Assembly (NCBI RefSeq): GCF_046035435.1
Contig: NZ_JBFNFH010000012.1
DNA: 54,359 nucleotides
Direction: 5' to 3' (one strand)
Source: Helcococcus bovis
Lineage (GTDB): Bacteria > Bacillota > Clostridia > Tissierellales > Peptoniphilaceae
Shown here: positions 1 through 7,828 of the stretch, one piece after another
Numbering within the stretch: the first letter of the stretch is position 1
How the letters are laid out: every line of letters starts with the position of its first letter
Program-made: the position numbers and the translations under genes
The notes under the pieces: model-generated
Databases searched by the model: none
What the model saw: only the letters and a program-made list of their open reading frames with translations
Told to the model about the DNA's origin: nothing

Positions 1-1
1 T

Positions 2-70
2 ATAGAATGCTTTGATCAATTTCCGAGAACCATGCATGTGGAGTGTATAGCATTGTTGACTAGAATTTAG
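2..70 (+). pseudogene. rlmD: 3' end of rlmD (rum): 23S rRNA uracil-C5 methyltransferase C-terminus, left element junction
   Basis: The window opens inside a reading frame that ends in DQFPRTMHVECIALLTRI and a TAG stop. The D-x-F-P-x-T-x-H-V-E-(C/T) pattern is the extreme C-terminus of RlmD/RumA methyltransferases, which use AdoMet to make m5U in 23S rRNA. Only the tail is visible, so it cannot be seen whether the gene is intact to the left. Similar ends recur at 42485 and 49407. This fits an element inserted in the 3' part of rlmD that supplies a replacement C-terminus. The core CATGTGGAG (36-44) matches CACGTGGAG at 42485-42493 with one difference. Confidence 0.7.
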
Positions 71-258
71 GTAAGACAGAGTAAATAGGCTGATAAATAA
101 AGGATTTCTAAGTGTTGTTCAATTTAGAATGACGCTTGGGAATTTTTTATTTGCAGAGAAAGTTTGAATTTAAAAAGAGTGTGGAGTTGACAGATCTGTT
201 ATTTAGGGATTGAGTTGATGGGTTGGTTTATATAATCTTTCTTGAAAAAATTATATAC
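71..258. other. Spacer after rlmD end, no gene seen
   Basis: No coding frame of useful length and no clear RNA gene is seen here. It lies between the rlmD stop and the promoter of the HTH-methyltransferase operon, so it is probably the outermost part of the inserted element. Confidence 0.4.
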
Positions 259-287
259 TTTATAAAACGCTATATTTATGCTATACT
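259..287 (+). promoter_or_regulatory. Promoter of the HTH-methyltransferase operon
   Basis: A TATACT -10 box at 282-287 lies 17 bases after a weak TTTATA -35 box at 259-264. The segment 255-300 repeats TATA/CTATA words, which could serve as binding sites for the HTH protein encoded just downstream. Autoregulation is an inference by analogy with controller proteins of restriction-modification systems. Confidence 0.45.
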
Positions 288-310
288 AACTATATAAGCA
301 GGTGGAATAC

Positions 311-526
311 ATGGATATAGGGAAAAAAATAAAACAAATAAGAAAGTCGATGTTTTTAACACAAGAAGAGTTCGCTGAAAAATTGAATGTTTCATTTTGC
401 ACTGTAAATAGATGGGAAAATAATAAAGCAATTCCAAATTTAAATGCGCTAAAAAAGATAAAACATTTTTGCGAAGAAAACGAAATTGAATTCAAAATTT
501 CTATGAAAGATCTGGAGGTACTGTAA
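311..526 (+). CDS. XRE-family HTH regulator, possible controller protein
   Basis: A 71-residue protein that is almost entirely one helix-turn-helix domain: residues 3-60 hold the TQEEFAEKLNVSFCTVNRWE core typical of XRE/Cro regulators. The ATG at 311 is chosen over the GTG at 302 because AGGTGG at 300-305 sits 5 bases before it. The stop TAA abuts the methyltransferase ATG directly, so the two are surely co-transcribed and probably translationally coupled. A small HTH gene in front of a type II methyltransferase suggests a controller that sets the timing of restriction. An ordinary autorepressor of the operon is the alternative. Confidence 0.75.
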   Translation: MDIGKKIKQIRKSMFLTQEEFAEKLNVSFCTVNRWENNKAIPNLNALKKIKHFCEENEIEFKISMKDLEVL

Positions 527-1525
527 ATGCAAGTATTGAGCTTATTTAGCGGATGTGGTGGATTAGATTTGGGATTTGAAAGAGCTGGATTTAAAATTCC
601 AGTTGCTAATGAGTATGATAAAACAATTTGGGAAACCTTTAAACTGAATCATCCGAATACCAAATTAATAGAAGGCGATATTAGAAACCTATCAAAGAAA
701 GATATTGCAGAGCATTTCAAAGGAAATATCGATGGAATTATTGGTGGACCTCCTTGTCAATCTTGGTCCGAAGCAGGATCTCTAAAGGGAATAGATGACG
801 ATAGAGGAAAGTTATTTTTTGATTATATTCGTTTATTAAAAGAGATTAAACCTAAATTTTTTCTAGCGGAAAATGTGAGTGGTATGTTAGCGAATAGACA
901 TTCAGAGGCAGTTAAGAATATCTTAGAAATGTTTGAGGAAGCTGGTTATATTACTACAATGACCCTCGTTAATGCCAAAGACTACGGAGTTGCACAAGAT
1001 AGAAAGAGAGTCTTCTATATAGGATTTAGAAGTGATTTAGAAGTCAATTTTGAATTTCCTAAGGGATCAACTTCTGATGATAGTAAAAAGATTACATTAA
1101 AAGACGTTATCTGGGACTTGCAAGAAACTGCTGTACCTGCGAGTGAAAAAAATAAAAGTAATCCAGAAGCAATAAACAATAATGAATATTTCATTGGATC
1201 ATTTTCAACAATTTTCATGAGTAGAAATAGAGTTCGTTCGTGGGATGAACAAGGGTATACTGTACAGGCGTCAGGGAGACAGTGTCAACTTCATCCTCAG
1301 GCTCCAAAGATGATAAAGTTTGAAAAAAATGATTGTAGATTTGTAGAAGGAAAAGAGCATCTCTATAGGAGATTAACAGTAAGAGAGGTAGCTAGAGTTC
1401 AAGGATTTCCTGATGATTTTAAGTTTATCTATGATAGTGTAGATACTGGATATAAAATGATTGGTAATGCAGTACCTGTGAACTTAGCATATGAAATAGC
1501 ATTAGCAATTAAATCAGTACTTTAA
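527..1525 (+). CDS. DNA cytosine-C5 methyltransferase, M.HaeIII-like (probable GGCC specificity)
   Basis: A 332-residue enzyme that transfers a methyl group from AdoMet to cytosine C5 in DNA. All C5 motifs are visible in order: FSGCGGLDLGF (7-17), GGPPCQSW with the catalytic Cys (73-80), AENV (114-117), QDRKR (157-161), RLTVREVARVQGFP and the closing GNAVP. From memory the protein follows M.HaeIII closely throughout, including the target-recognition stretch GSFSTIFMSRNRVR and QASGRQCQLHPQAP, so GGCC is the likely target (inference). It shares an operon with the HTH gene and converges on a putative endonuclease across a shared terminator, the layout of a type II restriction-modification system. 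TCTGGAGG before the ATG is a good RBS. Confidence 0.9.
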   Translation: MQVLSLFSGCGGLDLGFERAGFKIPVANEYDKTIWETFKLNHPNTKLIEGDIRNLSKKDIAEHFKGNIDGIIGGPPCQSWSEAGSLKGIDDDRGKLFFDYIRLLKEIKPKFFLAENVSGMLANRHSEAVKNILEMFEEAGYITTMTLVNAKDYGVAQDRKRVFYIGFRSDLEVNFEFPKGSTSDDSKKITLKDVIWDLQETAVPASEKNKSNPEAINNNEYFIGSFSTIFMSRNRVRSWDEQGYTVQASGRQCQLHPQAPKMIKFEKNDCRFVEGKEHLYRRLTVREVARVQGFPDDFKFIYDSVDTGYKMIGNAVPVNLAYEIALAIKSVL

Positions 1526-1530
1526 AAATA

Positions 1531-1561
1531 AAAACCAGCAAATACTATAGTTGCTGGTTTT
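1531..1561. terminator. Bidirectional intrinsic terminator between the methyltransferase and endonuclease genes
   Basis: A perfect 11-base inverted repeat (AAAACCAGCAA at 1531-1541, TTGCTGGTTTT at 1551-1561) has a 9-base loop and an A-tract on one side and a T-tract on the other. It can end both converging transcripts. Confidence 0.85.
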
Positions 1562-1567
1562 TGCTTT

Positions 1568-2395
1568 TTATAATTTTCTTGGGACAATAATGTTGTATTG
1601 ATCTTCTAAGGTATCGAGTATATGATTATGGTTAAGTCTAGTGGGTTCTACGGTAACAAATTCACCTAGAGCAAAAAGTTCCCTAGGATTTTCAATTACT
1701 GTTGGTTGCTCTAAAGACTCATATGGTTGAAACTTTGTATAAACATTTTTTCCGCGGTTAGTGCCTTCTGTCATTGGATTTATAGGTCTATATGCAACTT
1801 TGAATGACTCTGTAGCTTCAATAACTGTTTCAACAGTTATTTCTTCTAAATTATTAATAAGATTTAAAATACTATTAGGCACAGTGTTATCTATTATCAT
1901 ACAATTTGCAACATGCTCTCCTTTACCAAACCCTCTTGCAACGGTTAGGATATCCTTAGCAGTAAAGATATCGGTAAAATCCTGTGCGGTATTTCCAGTT
2001 CTTCTTCCAAAGCAAATACTTACACCAACGTAAGGGGCAATAGCAGTTTCTGCCCATTGATTTGCCCATTTAGTAGCTTCTAAAGTCATTCTTTCAAAAG
2101 CTTCTGTACCAAATTCTTCTAGAAATCTAACGTGACCATACCAATTTCCGAAATAGTCTGCATTAGTCAACTTTGCAGATATTTTTATTGGTTCTCCTTT
2201 AGACAATTCAATAATTACGTCTGTTTTATTACTTCTATTTACACTACCGATTCCCCTACATGAGATTATTTCAGAGGAGGGAACAATCCCTTCTTTAATC
2301 ATCCATTCAGGTAAATCATTTGGTAAACTTTCACCTATATGATTATTAACCATTTCCACTAAATCATTTTCAAATTTATCAGATTTTTTTGACAT
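1568..2395 (-). CDS. Putative type II restriction endonuclease
   Basis: About 275 residues, starting at the internal ATG (MSKKSDKFEN) at 2395 because AAGGGGG precedes it and the upstream HTH gene stops at 2397. I do not recognise the family firmly. A possible PD-(D/E)xK core is visible: SNKTDVIIELSKG followed by IKISAKL, i.e. D...xAK, then a conserved-looking FGNWYGH stretch. It is the last gene of the minus-strand operon and faces the M.HaeIII-like methyltransferase across a shared terminator, which is why I infer a cognate nuclease, probably GGCC-specific. Another effector of the ABC-3C operon is the alternative. Confidence 0.6.
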   Translation of the reverse strand: MSKKSDKFENDLVEMVNNHIGESLPNDLPEWMIKEGIVPSSEIISCRGIGSVNRSNKTDVIIELSKGEPIKISAKLTNADYFGNWYGHVRFLEEFGTEAFERMTLEATKWANQWAETAIAPYVGVSICFGRRTGNTAQDFTDIFTAKDILTVARGFGKGEHVANCMIIDNTVPNSILNLINNLEEITVETVIEATESFKVAYRPINPMTEGTNRGKNVYTKFQPYESLEQPTVIENPRELFALGEFVTVEPTRLNHNHILDTLEDQYNIIVPRKL

Positions 2396-2396
2396 G

Positions 2397-2609
2397 TTAA
2401 TCCCCCTTAACAGTTTCCATAATATCTTCAATACCGCAGTCTAAAACACTACAAATCTTCAACAGCACATCTGTTGTGACATTTTCACCTTTTCCTAATT
2501 TAGCAAGAGAGGAAGAACTGATACCAGATTCTTCTCTCAATTTAGTTTTAGACCAACCTATATCAATGAGTCGTTTCCATAATTTGTTGTAGCTTATTTT
2601 AAGATTCAT
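2397..2609 (-). CDS. XRE-family HTH regulator
   Basis: A 70-residue Cro/C1-type HTH protein. YNKLWKRLIDIGWSKTKLRE and SGISSSSLAKLGKGENVTTD form the HTH and its flanking helices, a YozG-like small regulator. Start chosen at the ATG at 2609 because AAGGGAG sits 9 bases upstream; ATG 2615 is possible. It overlaps the end of the ABC ATPase gene by 11 bases and stops one base before the endonuclease ATG, so the three are translated together. It probably represses this operon or limits endonuclease expression. Confidence 0.75.
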   Translation of the reverse strand: MNLKISYNKLWKRLIDIGWSKTKLREESGISSSSLAKLGKGENVTTDVLLKICSVLDCGIEDIMETVKGD

Positions 2610-4260
2610 TTTCATTCGCTCCCTTACTCCAAGAAATACCGAATAATTCATTACCATTATCTGATAGTCGTAATACAGTATTATCTTTTAATACTTTTTC
2701 AGTTTCTGATCCATAAGATGCGGTCTTATCAATTGCAATAAATACTTGTTTACCAAGTTTAGCTGTTTGTGTGTATAGTTTTACTAGTCCAGCTATTGCT
2801 TGATCACTTATATTTTTAAATAACAATGAGTCATGCGCTAACATTGGTAAATTTGTTAAGTATAGTATTGCTAAATCAAGCACAAGTACACCCTTAAATT
2901 TTGTACCAGTTCCATCGTCATCTGGTGTATGGAACGAATAGCTGTTGTATGCTTTTAATGTAATTTGAGGTGACTTACGAACATCAGGGTAGAGTACATC
3001 ATTGAATTCACGCATTTTAGCGTTTATTATACTTTGAAGTTCTACCAATATTTCTTCAATACTACGCTTCAAGTCTTTGTCAGCATCCAGTTTGATTTTA
3101 TTTAATTTGTTTTCATCAAGATAGGCTTTGTTTTGTTCTTTCAAGGCATTAATAGTAGATGTTAATTCTGTGTATTTATCTAAGAAATCAGCTGATAAAT
3201 GTGTCGAAGCTCCAATTTCACTAAGTTGTATATTTGTGTTCTGTAAGACATCTTCAATTTGTTTCAACTCGTGTGTAAGCTGTTCTTTTTCATTACTGAA
3301 TTCTGAGTCCAAAATTTTTGCTAACTTTTTATGGTACTTCTCAATCTCGAAAATTTTTTTAACTTCTACACTAGGGAAAAATTCCTGTAAGGAAGAAACA
3401 TCGGCTTCAGTAGGGTAGAGACCATACTCTAAACTAATATCAAGTAACTTTAATCTTCGTTGTTTGTCTAGCATGAGTTTTTCAAGTTCTAACTTTTGAT
3501 TTTTTAACTTAATCTTTTGCTTACTGTTTTCTAAATCTTGAGAATTTATTCTTAGATTTTCTTCATCCTCTTGTAATTGTGATAGCTGATATTCAAGCTC
3601 TTTTATTCTTGCTGCGTTTAATTCAAATTGTTTTTGACCACCAATTAGATTTGATATGAAGTTATATTTTCTAGCTTCTTTAAATGCCTTTAATTTGTTT
3701 TTGCTTTCTGTTAATTTTTCGCGATAGATTTCAATATCGTCATAATAATCAAAAAGTTGAATTAGTGTTGTCAGAGCCCCCTCTGATGATTGACTGCTAT
3801 AAACCTTTAATGGATAGTCTAGATCTTGATTGGATTTACCAGCAATTCTAAAAAATCCACTAACCCCAAGTCTAAAAGATAAACCTTTATTGTTTAAATC
3901 GTATTTATCTTTTAAAAAATCCATATAATCGTCTTTGGTATGTGTTTTATCAATGACATCGTATCCATTTTTGTATTCAATAATTTTTTCTGAGTTTTCC
4001 GTATCTCTTGAAAAATAGTAAGTTTTATCGAATTTAAAAGAAAAGTAAATGGGATGATCCCCGACCTTTTTGACAGCAACAGATTTCAAATAACTAGTGC
4101 CACCAAAAATGAAATCAATCGCTAGCAAAGTAGAGGACTTTCCAATTGAGTTATCGGCATTATCCATTCCCATTACGACATTAAGTCCTAAATGGAATTT
4201 AATAGGTTCTCTAATTTCACCTTCTTTTTTAAAGGCAGGAGACCACATTTCTATAAGCAT
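2599..4260 (-). CDS. ABC-3C system ATPase, DUF2326 family
   Basis: A 553-residue SMC/RecN-like ATPase. Walker A is DNSIGKSST (36-44). Long predicted coiled coil occupies roughly residues 175-420, and the closing ATP-binding half contains LPMLAHDSLLF (about 470-480) in place of a standard Walker B. The ABC-three-component systems described by the Aravind group pair such an ATPase with a small middle component and a third protein with an effector domain, and they act in biological conflict. Here the middle component and the effector gene lie directly upstream with 1 and 10 base overlaps, so the three form one operon. The start ATG has GGGGAGG before it. Confidence 0.8.
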   Translation of the reverse strand: MLIEMWSPAFKKEGEIREPIKFHLGLNVVMGMDNADNSIGKSSTLLAIDFIFGGTSYLKSVAVKKVGDHPIYFSFKFDKTYYFSRDTENSEKIIEYKNGYDVIDKTHTKDDYMDFLKDKYDLNNKGLSFRLGVSGFFRIAGKSNQDLDYPLKVYSSQSSEGALTTLIQLFDYYDDIEIYREKLTESKNKLKAFKEARKYNFISNLIGGQKQFELNAARIKELEYQLSQLQEDEENLRINSQDLENSKQKIKLKNQKLELEKLMLDKQRRLKLLDISLEYGLYPTEADVSSLQEFFPSVEVKKIFEIEKYHKKLAKILDSEFSNEKEQLTHELKQIEDVLQNTNIQLSEIGASTHLSADFLDKYTELTSTINALKEQNKAYLDENKLNKIKLDADKDLKRSIEEILVELQSIINAKMREFNDVLYPDVRKSPQITLKAYNSYSFHTPDDDGTGTKFKGVLVLDLAILYLTNLPMLAHDSLLFKNISDQAIAGLVKLYTQTAKLGKQVFIAIDKTASYGSETEKVLKDNTVLRLSDNGNELFGISWSKGANENES

Positions 4261-4475
4261 ATTTTTACCTCCCCTGAATCAGACATCTCGATTGCATTTA
4301 GAGCATATAAACAATCCATTATAGATAAAAAGTCTGTTGGCTCTTTCAGGTATTTAGAAATTGCTCTAAATAACGTCACTACATGGTTGTTTCCATTTTT
4401 TATTTCCTCTAGTACCAATGGAAGGTAAAACAATGTGCTGTTTTTATAAGAGTATAGTTTATTTGGTAATTGCAT
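4251..4475 (-). CDS. ABC-3C system middle component
   Basis: A small 74-residue protein (MQLPNKLYSYKNSTLFYLP...) between the effector and ATPase genes. Size, position and the N-terminal pattern match the middle components of ABC-three-component systems, thought to bridge ATPase and effector. Its ATG shares a base with the TAA of the upstream gene (TAATG), and its own stop overlaps the ATPase start, so expression is tightly coupled. No catalytic motif is visible. Confidence 0.7.
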   Translation of the reverse strand: MQLPNKLYSYKNSTLFYLPLVLEEIKNGNNHVVTLFRAISKYLKEPTDFLSIMDCLYALNAIEMSDSGEVKICL

Positions 4476-5599
4476 TACTCTAACACCTCACATTTCTGAA
4501 TAAAGAAAGAAACAATCATTTGGCAAAAGTATATGTCCTGCAATGTTGCATGATGTATTTTCTCAGAGATAGTATTGAAAATTTCAAGACTATCTTTATT
4601 TGATTTTTTGAGTTTTTTGTACATACTCCTCATTTGATTTTGAATTTCAATATAATCAATTTTTCCTCGCTTATCTAAACTAACGAGAATTTTATCAAGT
4701 GTCACATAGTTATCAATTACTTGATTTTTCACAGTGTTATATAAAGTTCTATTTTGGTCAATCGCTATCTTATCGGTTAATTCTTTAGGATCAAACGAAA
4801 TGTCGTAGTCGTCGTATTTTAATTTATTCATCCGGATTAGAACTTCTGTTATTCCTTCATCGAGTTGTATTGCGGATAGTGTTTGTTGAGAAATGTTATT
4901 AGATGCCAGAATTCTTTTTATATTAGCCAATTGTTTGGTGATACTTTTTCTTTTATCTGATTGATAAGTCAAAAAACAATCGGGACATAAAGTAATTAAA
5001 TTGGATACATCTGTACCTTTAGATTTATCAATCATTGAAATTTCATAATTCGCATAATCTAATCCATTATTTGTTTTTATTAAAAGGGAATCACAAGATG
5101 GGAATGCACACCTATTGTTTGATTCAACTAGTAAAAATCTCCCATGTTTCTTTTTAAGAGCTGATGACTGTGAACGAAGATTATTCTTCTGAATCGCATC
5201 TGCTGGAGATACTCCTGCTCTTTGTCTAATAATATCGGTGAAAATTTGAGGGACTCTAGTTGCGACATTATCAGTGTCAATATCAGGAAAATATCCTGAC
5301 ATTTCATCAGCCAATGATTCAATACAGTCAAATCCTCTAGACTCAATAGATAGTTCCATATTTTCAGTATTTAAGTTGTATAGAAGTTGCGTTGCCATTT
5401 TTTTACTGAAACTTCTATTTGGCTTTGTATAACTAATTAGAGTTGAATCGGCTTTATCACTCGCAATTCCAATTCGAGATAAAAAAGAATCACAATCTTC
5501 TTCAGTAATCATTTCAATGAGCTCTCTAAAAAATATTGGAACAGTAGCTCCATTTGATAAATGTCTTTTTAAGATTTTGAACAATGTAGGAAAATCCAA
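4475..5599 (-). CDS. ABC-3C system effector / C-terminal-domain protein with degenerate HNH-like zinc fold
   Basis: About 374 residues. TTG at 5599 is chosen as start because AAAGGAGG lies 6-7 bases upstream, inside the longer open frame. Residues 1-130 are a helical region. Residues 160-215 form an HNH/treble-clef-like zinc module with Cys pairs C164/C169 and C205/C208 and the NLITLCPDC signature. The last 130 residues match the conserved C-terminal domain of ABC-3C partner proteins. The two HNH histidines are not evident: the usual H-(V/I) site reads EISMID, and the usual CHxxxH reads CFLTYQ. The protein may therefore sense or bind rather than cut. It is the first gene of the operon, behind a strong promoter at 5721-5750. 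Confidence 0.7.
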   Translation of the reverse strand: MDFPTLFKILKRHLSNGATVPIFFRELIEMITEEDCDSFLSRIGIASDKADSTLISYTKPNRSFSKKMATQLLYNLNTENMELSIESRGFDCIESLADEMSGYFPDIDTDNVATRVPQIFTDIIRQRAGVSPADAIQKNNLRSQSSALKKKHGRFLLVESNNRCAFPSCDSLLIKTNNGLDYANYEISMIDKSKGTDVSNLITLCPDCFLTYQSDKRKSITKQLANIKRILASNNISQQTLSAIQLDEGITEVLIRMNKLKYDDYDISFDPKELTDKIAIDQNRTLYNTVKNQVIDNYVTLDKILVSLDKRGKIDYIEIQNQMRSMYKKLKKSNKDSLEIFNTISEKIHHATLQDIYFCQMIVSFFIQKCEVLE

Positions 5600-5620
5600 A
5601 TATATGCCTCCTTTCAAATT

Positions 5621-5650
5621 TTGTACCAACTTGTACCATCATGTACAAAA
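5621..5650 (-). repeat. Three 10-bp tandem TTGTACC-type repeats in the leader of the ABC-3C operon
   Basis: TTGTACCAAC, TTGTACCATC and ATGTACAAAA follow each other exactly at 10-base spacing, one DNA turn apart, between the promoter and the RBS of the effector gene. Phased repeats like this usually bind a regulator cooperatively. The HTH protein encoded at the end of the operon is the obvious candidate (inference). Confidence 0.5.
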
Positions 5651-5720
5651 GTGTCCCTATTTGAAAAGAGGCCTTTATTATAATGATGACAGATCCAATT
5701 GATAAATATTTCGTAAATTA

Positions 5721-5750
5721 ATTATATCACGAGCAGTTATCTTGGGTCAA
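5721..5750 (-). promoter_or_regulatory. Promoter of the ABC-3C/restriction operon
   Basis: Read on the minus strand, TTGACC (5745-5750) and a perfect TATAAT (5721-5726) are 18 bases apart. This is the strongest sigma-A-like promoter in the left part of the window and faces the effector gene. Confidence 0.75.
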
Positions 5751-5758
5751 AAAAGATA

Positions 5759-5787
5759 TTTGCGAATCTATATATGATATTCGCAAA
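5759..5787. promoter_or_regulatory. Perfect inverted repeat upstream of the ABC-3C promoter
   Basis: TTTGCGAAT (5759-5767) and ATTCGCAAA (5779-5787) form a 9-base dyad with an 11-base spacer just upstream of the -35 box. No T-tract follows on the + strand, so an operator is more likely than a terminator. Confidence 0.45.
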
Positions 5788-5821
5788 AACAAATACAAAA
5801 TCTCATAAAAAGTTCAAGTAG

Positions 5822-5947
5822 GCCTACAAGAACGGACGAGATGCAAAAGTGAATTTAGAAATTACCAACTATATAGATGAAGTAAGTAGTAGTCTAGGTA
5901 ATTTTGAAATTTCAATGCACCGACCGTATTTTGTTGCGCCTATTTGA
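5822..5947 (+). pseudogene. Possible gene remnant, unknown
   Basis: An open frame of 41 codons without a convincing start (AYKNGRDAKVNLEITNYIDE at the beginning) ends just before a terminator hairpin. It could be the 3' end of a lost phage gene at the junction of the defence island and the phage. I do not recognise it. Confidence 0.25.
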
Positions 5948-5960
5948 TGCCAACTTCTAA

Positions 5961-5994
5961 AACTGTGGTGTGTTGAAATACCACAGTTCTTTTT
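5961..5994 (+). terminator. Intrinsic terminator before the phage genes
   Basis: AACTGTGGT (5961-5969) and ACCACAGTT (5980-5988) form a perfect 9-base stem with a 10-base loop, followed by CTTTTTG. Confidence 0.75.
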
Positions 5995-6033
5995 GTTTCT
6001 CGTCCTTTGAGTAGGAAGGTTGAAACAGAAATT

Positions 6034-6654
6034 ATGAAGATTAAATGGCAAGACAACAACAAAAAAGTAGAACTAGACGTGGAATTAGATGAATTAAAAG
6101 GGTGGCTAAAGATTGATGTGATTGAAGATGAATCAGAAGAAGAACTGCAAGAACGAATTCAAGAAGCAATTAACGAAAAATACAATAAACCAGATTACAA
6201 CAACTGGCACAGACACAATCGTCATGTAGGTTATTCCAAAAAAGTATCTGAAGATGGAGACGATTATTTTGGTCACTTCAAAGAACCGTTAATAACTGAA
6301 GTTGAAGATAGCACTATCTTTTATAAAGACGAGATTGAGAGAAGTCATCAAGAAGAATTGTAAAATTGCTATAGGTTTCTAACTAAGCACATTAATAAAC
6401 AAGAGCTTGTTGATTTGTTTACTAAGGTTGTTTTTGAAGGATACACGCTTAGAGAAATTGCGATACTTCAAAATCCAAGACCAGAAGGGATGAGCGAGAA
6501 AGAATACAAGAAGCTAATCGCAAAAGTAGAAAACAATCTCTCTCATAAATTAGTAAGGGTTCGAAAAAAATTAGAAAAAATAATTTTAGAAACGTCCGAT
6601 TTTGATGTCTCTCGTGGCTACCTAGTAGAGGATAACTCCTCTAGAAATTTATAG
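6034..6654 (+). pseudogene. Phage sigma-70-like protein gene interrupted by an in-frame TAA
   Basis: One reading frame runs from the ATG at 6034 to 6654 but contains a TAA at 6361-6363. The first part (109 codons, with NKPDYNNWHRHNRH) resembles the N-terminal half of small phage sigma-like regulators. The second (KQELVDLFTKVVFEGYTLRE...) resembles their region-4-like tail and has no plausible ATG or RBS of its own. Both parts are in the same frame with no shift. I therefore read it as one gene with a nonsense mutation, not two genes. The alternative is a genuine short first gene followed by a decayed one. The last codons overlap the conserved CGTCCGATTTT element. Confidence 0.5.
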
Positions 6655-6658
6655 GAGG
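6593..6658 (+). promoter_or_regulatory. Copy 1 of CGTCCGATTTT-hairpin element, before the antirepressor operon
   Basis: CGTCCGATTTT (6593-6603) is followed by strand A TCTCT (608-612 of 6 kb), loop GTGGCTACCTAGT, strand B TAGAGG (6626-6631) and strand C CCTCTA (6638-6643). B can pair with A (5 bp) or with C (6 bp, perfect). The segment CTCCT at 6636-6640 can instead pair with AGGAG of the RBS at 6653-6657. This is the layout of an RNA switch controlling access to the antirepressor RBS. The copies at 33968 and 38471 share the 5' word and the loop. Confidence 0.5.
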
Positions 6659-6666
6659 TCATTAGG

Positions 6667-7458
6667 ATGACGAAAATTCAAATTTTTTCAAACGATGAGT
6701 TTGGCAAGGTAAGGACCATTATGGTTAAAGGAAATCCAATGTTTATTGGAAAAGATGTAGCAGAGATTCTAGGATACTCGAATACTAGAAAAGCCTTATT
6801 AGACCATGTTGATGAAGAGGACAAGGGGGTAACGAAATGTGACACCCTTGGCGGAGTACAAGAATTAACAGTTATCAACGAATCAGGACTGTACAGTTTA
6901 ATTCTTTCTAGCCACATGCCAAAAGCTAAAGCATTTAAAAGGTGGGTTACAACAGAAGTATTACCTTCTATTCGTAAAACAGGTATGTATGCGACTGATT
7001 ATCTACTCGATAATCCAGACATTGCCATTGCAGCATTTACGGCATTAAAAGAAGAAAGGGAAAGAAACAAGACTCTGACTAAGACTATTGCCATTCAAAA
7101 TCAACAGATTGTTGAGATGAAACCAAAGGCTTCATATTATGATGTCATTTTAAGTAGTAATAATGCGATTCCCATGCGTACCCTTGCCAAAGATTATGGC
7201 AAATCAGCACAGTGGATGAATGCCAAACTGCATGATCTAGGTGTTCAGTTCAAGCAAGGTGATACGTGGCTACTTTATCAAAAATATGCAGCACTTGGTT
7301 ATACCAACACAAAAACACATTCATTTACTCATTATTATGGCAGTCAAGGTGCAAAGGTTCATACCTATTGGACACAAAAAGGACGATTGTTTATTTATCA
7401 GTTACTAAAGTCAAATAATATCTTACCGCTTATGGAACAGGAGGCTTTCGATGAGTAA
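6667..7458 (+). CDS. Phage antirepressor (Bro-N domain plus C-terminal ANT/KilA-C domain)
   Basis: 263 residues. Residues 1-105 form a Bro-N domain (MFIGKDVAEILGYSNTRKAL, then KAFKRWVTTEVLPSIRKTG), followed by a short coiled linker. Residues 150-255 form the KilA-C/ANT domain (YYDVILSSNNAIPMRTLAKD ... YWTQKGRLFI). Proteins of this type bind DNA or repressors and switch temperate phages toward lytic growth. AGGAGG with a good spacing precedes the ATG. It is the first gene of a long early operon, and its leader carries the hairpin element at 6593. Confidence 0.85.
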   Translation: MTKIQIFSNDEFGKVRTIMVKGNPMFIGKDVAEILGYSNTRKALLDHVDEEDKGVTKCDTLGGVQELTVINESGLYSLILSSHMPKAKAFKRWVTTEVLPSIRKTGMYATDYLLDNPDIAIAAFTALKEERERNKTLTKTIAIQNQQIVEMKPKASYYDVILSSNNAIPMRTLAKDYGKSAQWMNAKLHDLGVQFKQGDTWLLYQKYAALGYTNTKTHSFTHYYGSQGAKVHTYWTQKGRLFIYQLLKSNNILPLMEQEAFDE

Positions 7459-7828
7459 ATCCATTAAAAAAATCATTAGTGAAAAACAACATCAGTTCAA
7501 ACCGATAGTTTATATCTGTGCTCCATTTAGTGGTGATACGACCTTTAATACCAAACAAGCAGTTAAGTATGCGAAGTTTGCTTATGAGAATGGTGCAATA
7601 CCACTTACACCACATCTACTATTTCCATTTTTAGATGACGGAAGTTTAGCAGACAGGCAGTCTGCATTATCTATGGATAAGATTTTTCTAGGGAAATGTC
7701 AAGAAGTCTGGGTGTTTGGAGATACGATAACAGATGGGATGCACCAAGAATTAGAAATATCTAAAAGAAGACGTCAACCGATTAGATACTTTACAACAGA
7801 GTGTAAGGAGGAAACAACGTGCAGCTAA
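7451..7828 (+). CDS. DUF4406-like protein (nucleoside 2-deoxyribosyltransferase fold)
   Basis: 125 residues with YICAPFSGD (about 25-33) and DGMHQELEISKRRRQPIRYF (about 95-115). This is the pattern of phage DUF4406/deoxyribosyltransferase-like proteins, which share the fold of nucleoside 2-deoxyribosyltransferases. The substrate is unknown. It may handle modified nucleotides or NAD-like ligands. The ATG at 7451 overlaps the end of the antirepressor gene by 8 bases, with AGGAGG upstream. Its own end overlaps the primase start by 10 bases. Confidence 0.7.
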   Translation: MSKSIKKIISEKQHQFKPIVYICAPFSGDTTFNTKQAVKYAKFAYENGAIPLTPHLLFPFLDDGSLADRQSALSMDKIFLGKCQEVWVFGDTITDGMHQELEISKRRRQPIRYFTTECKEETTCS

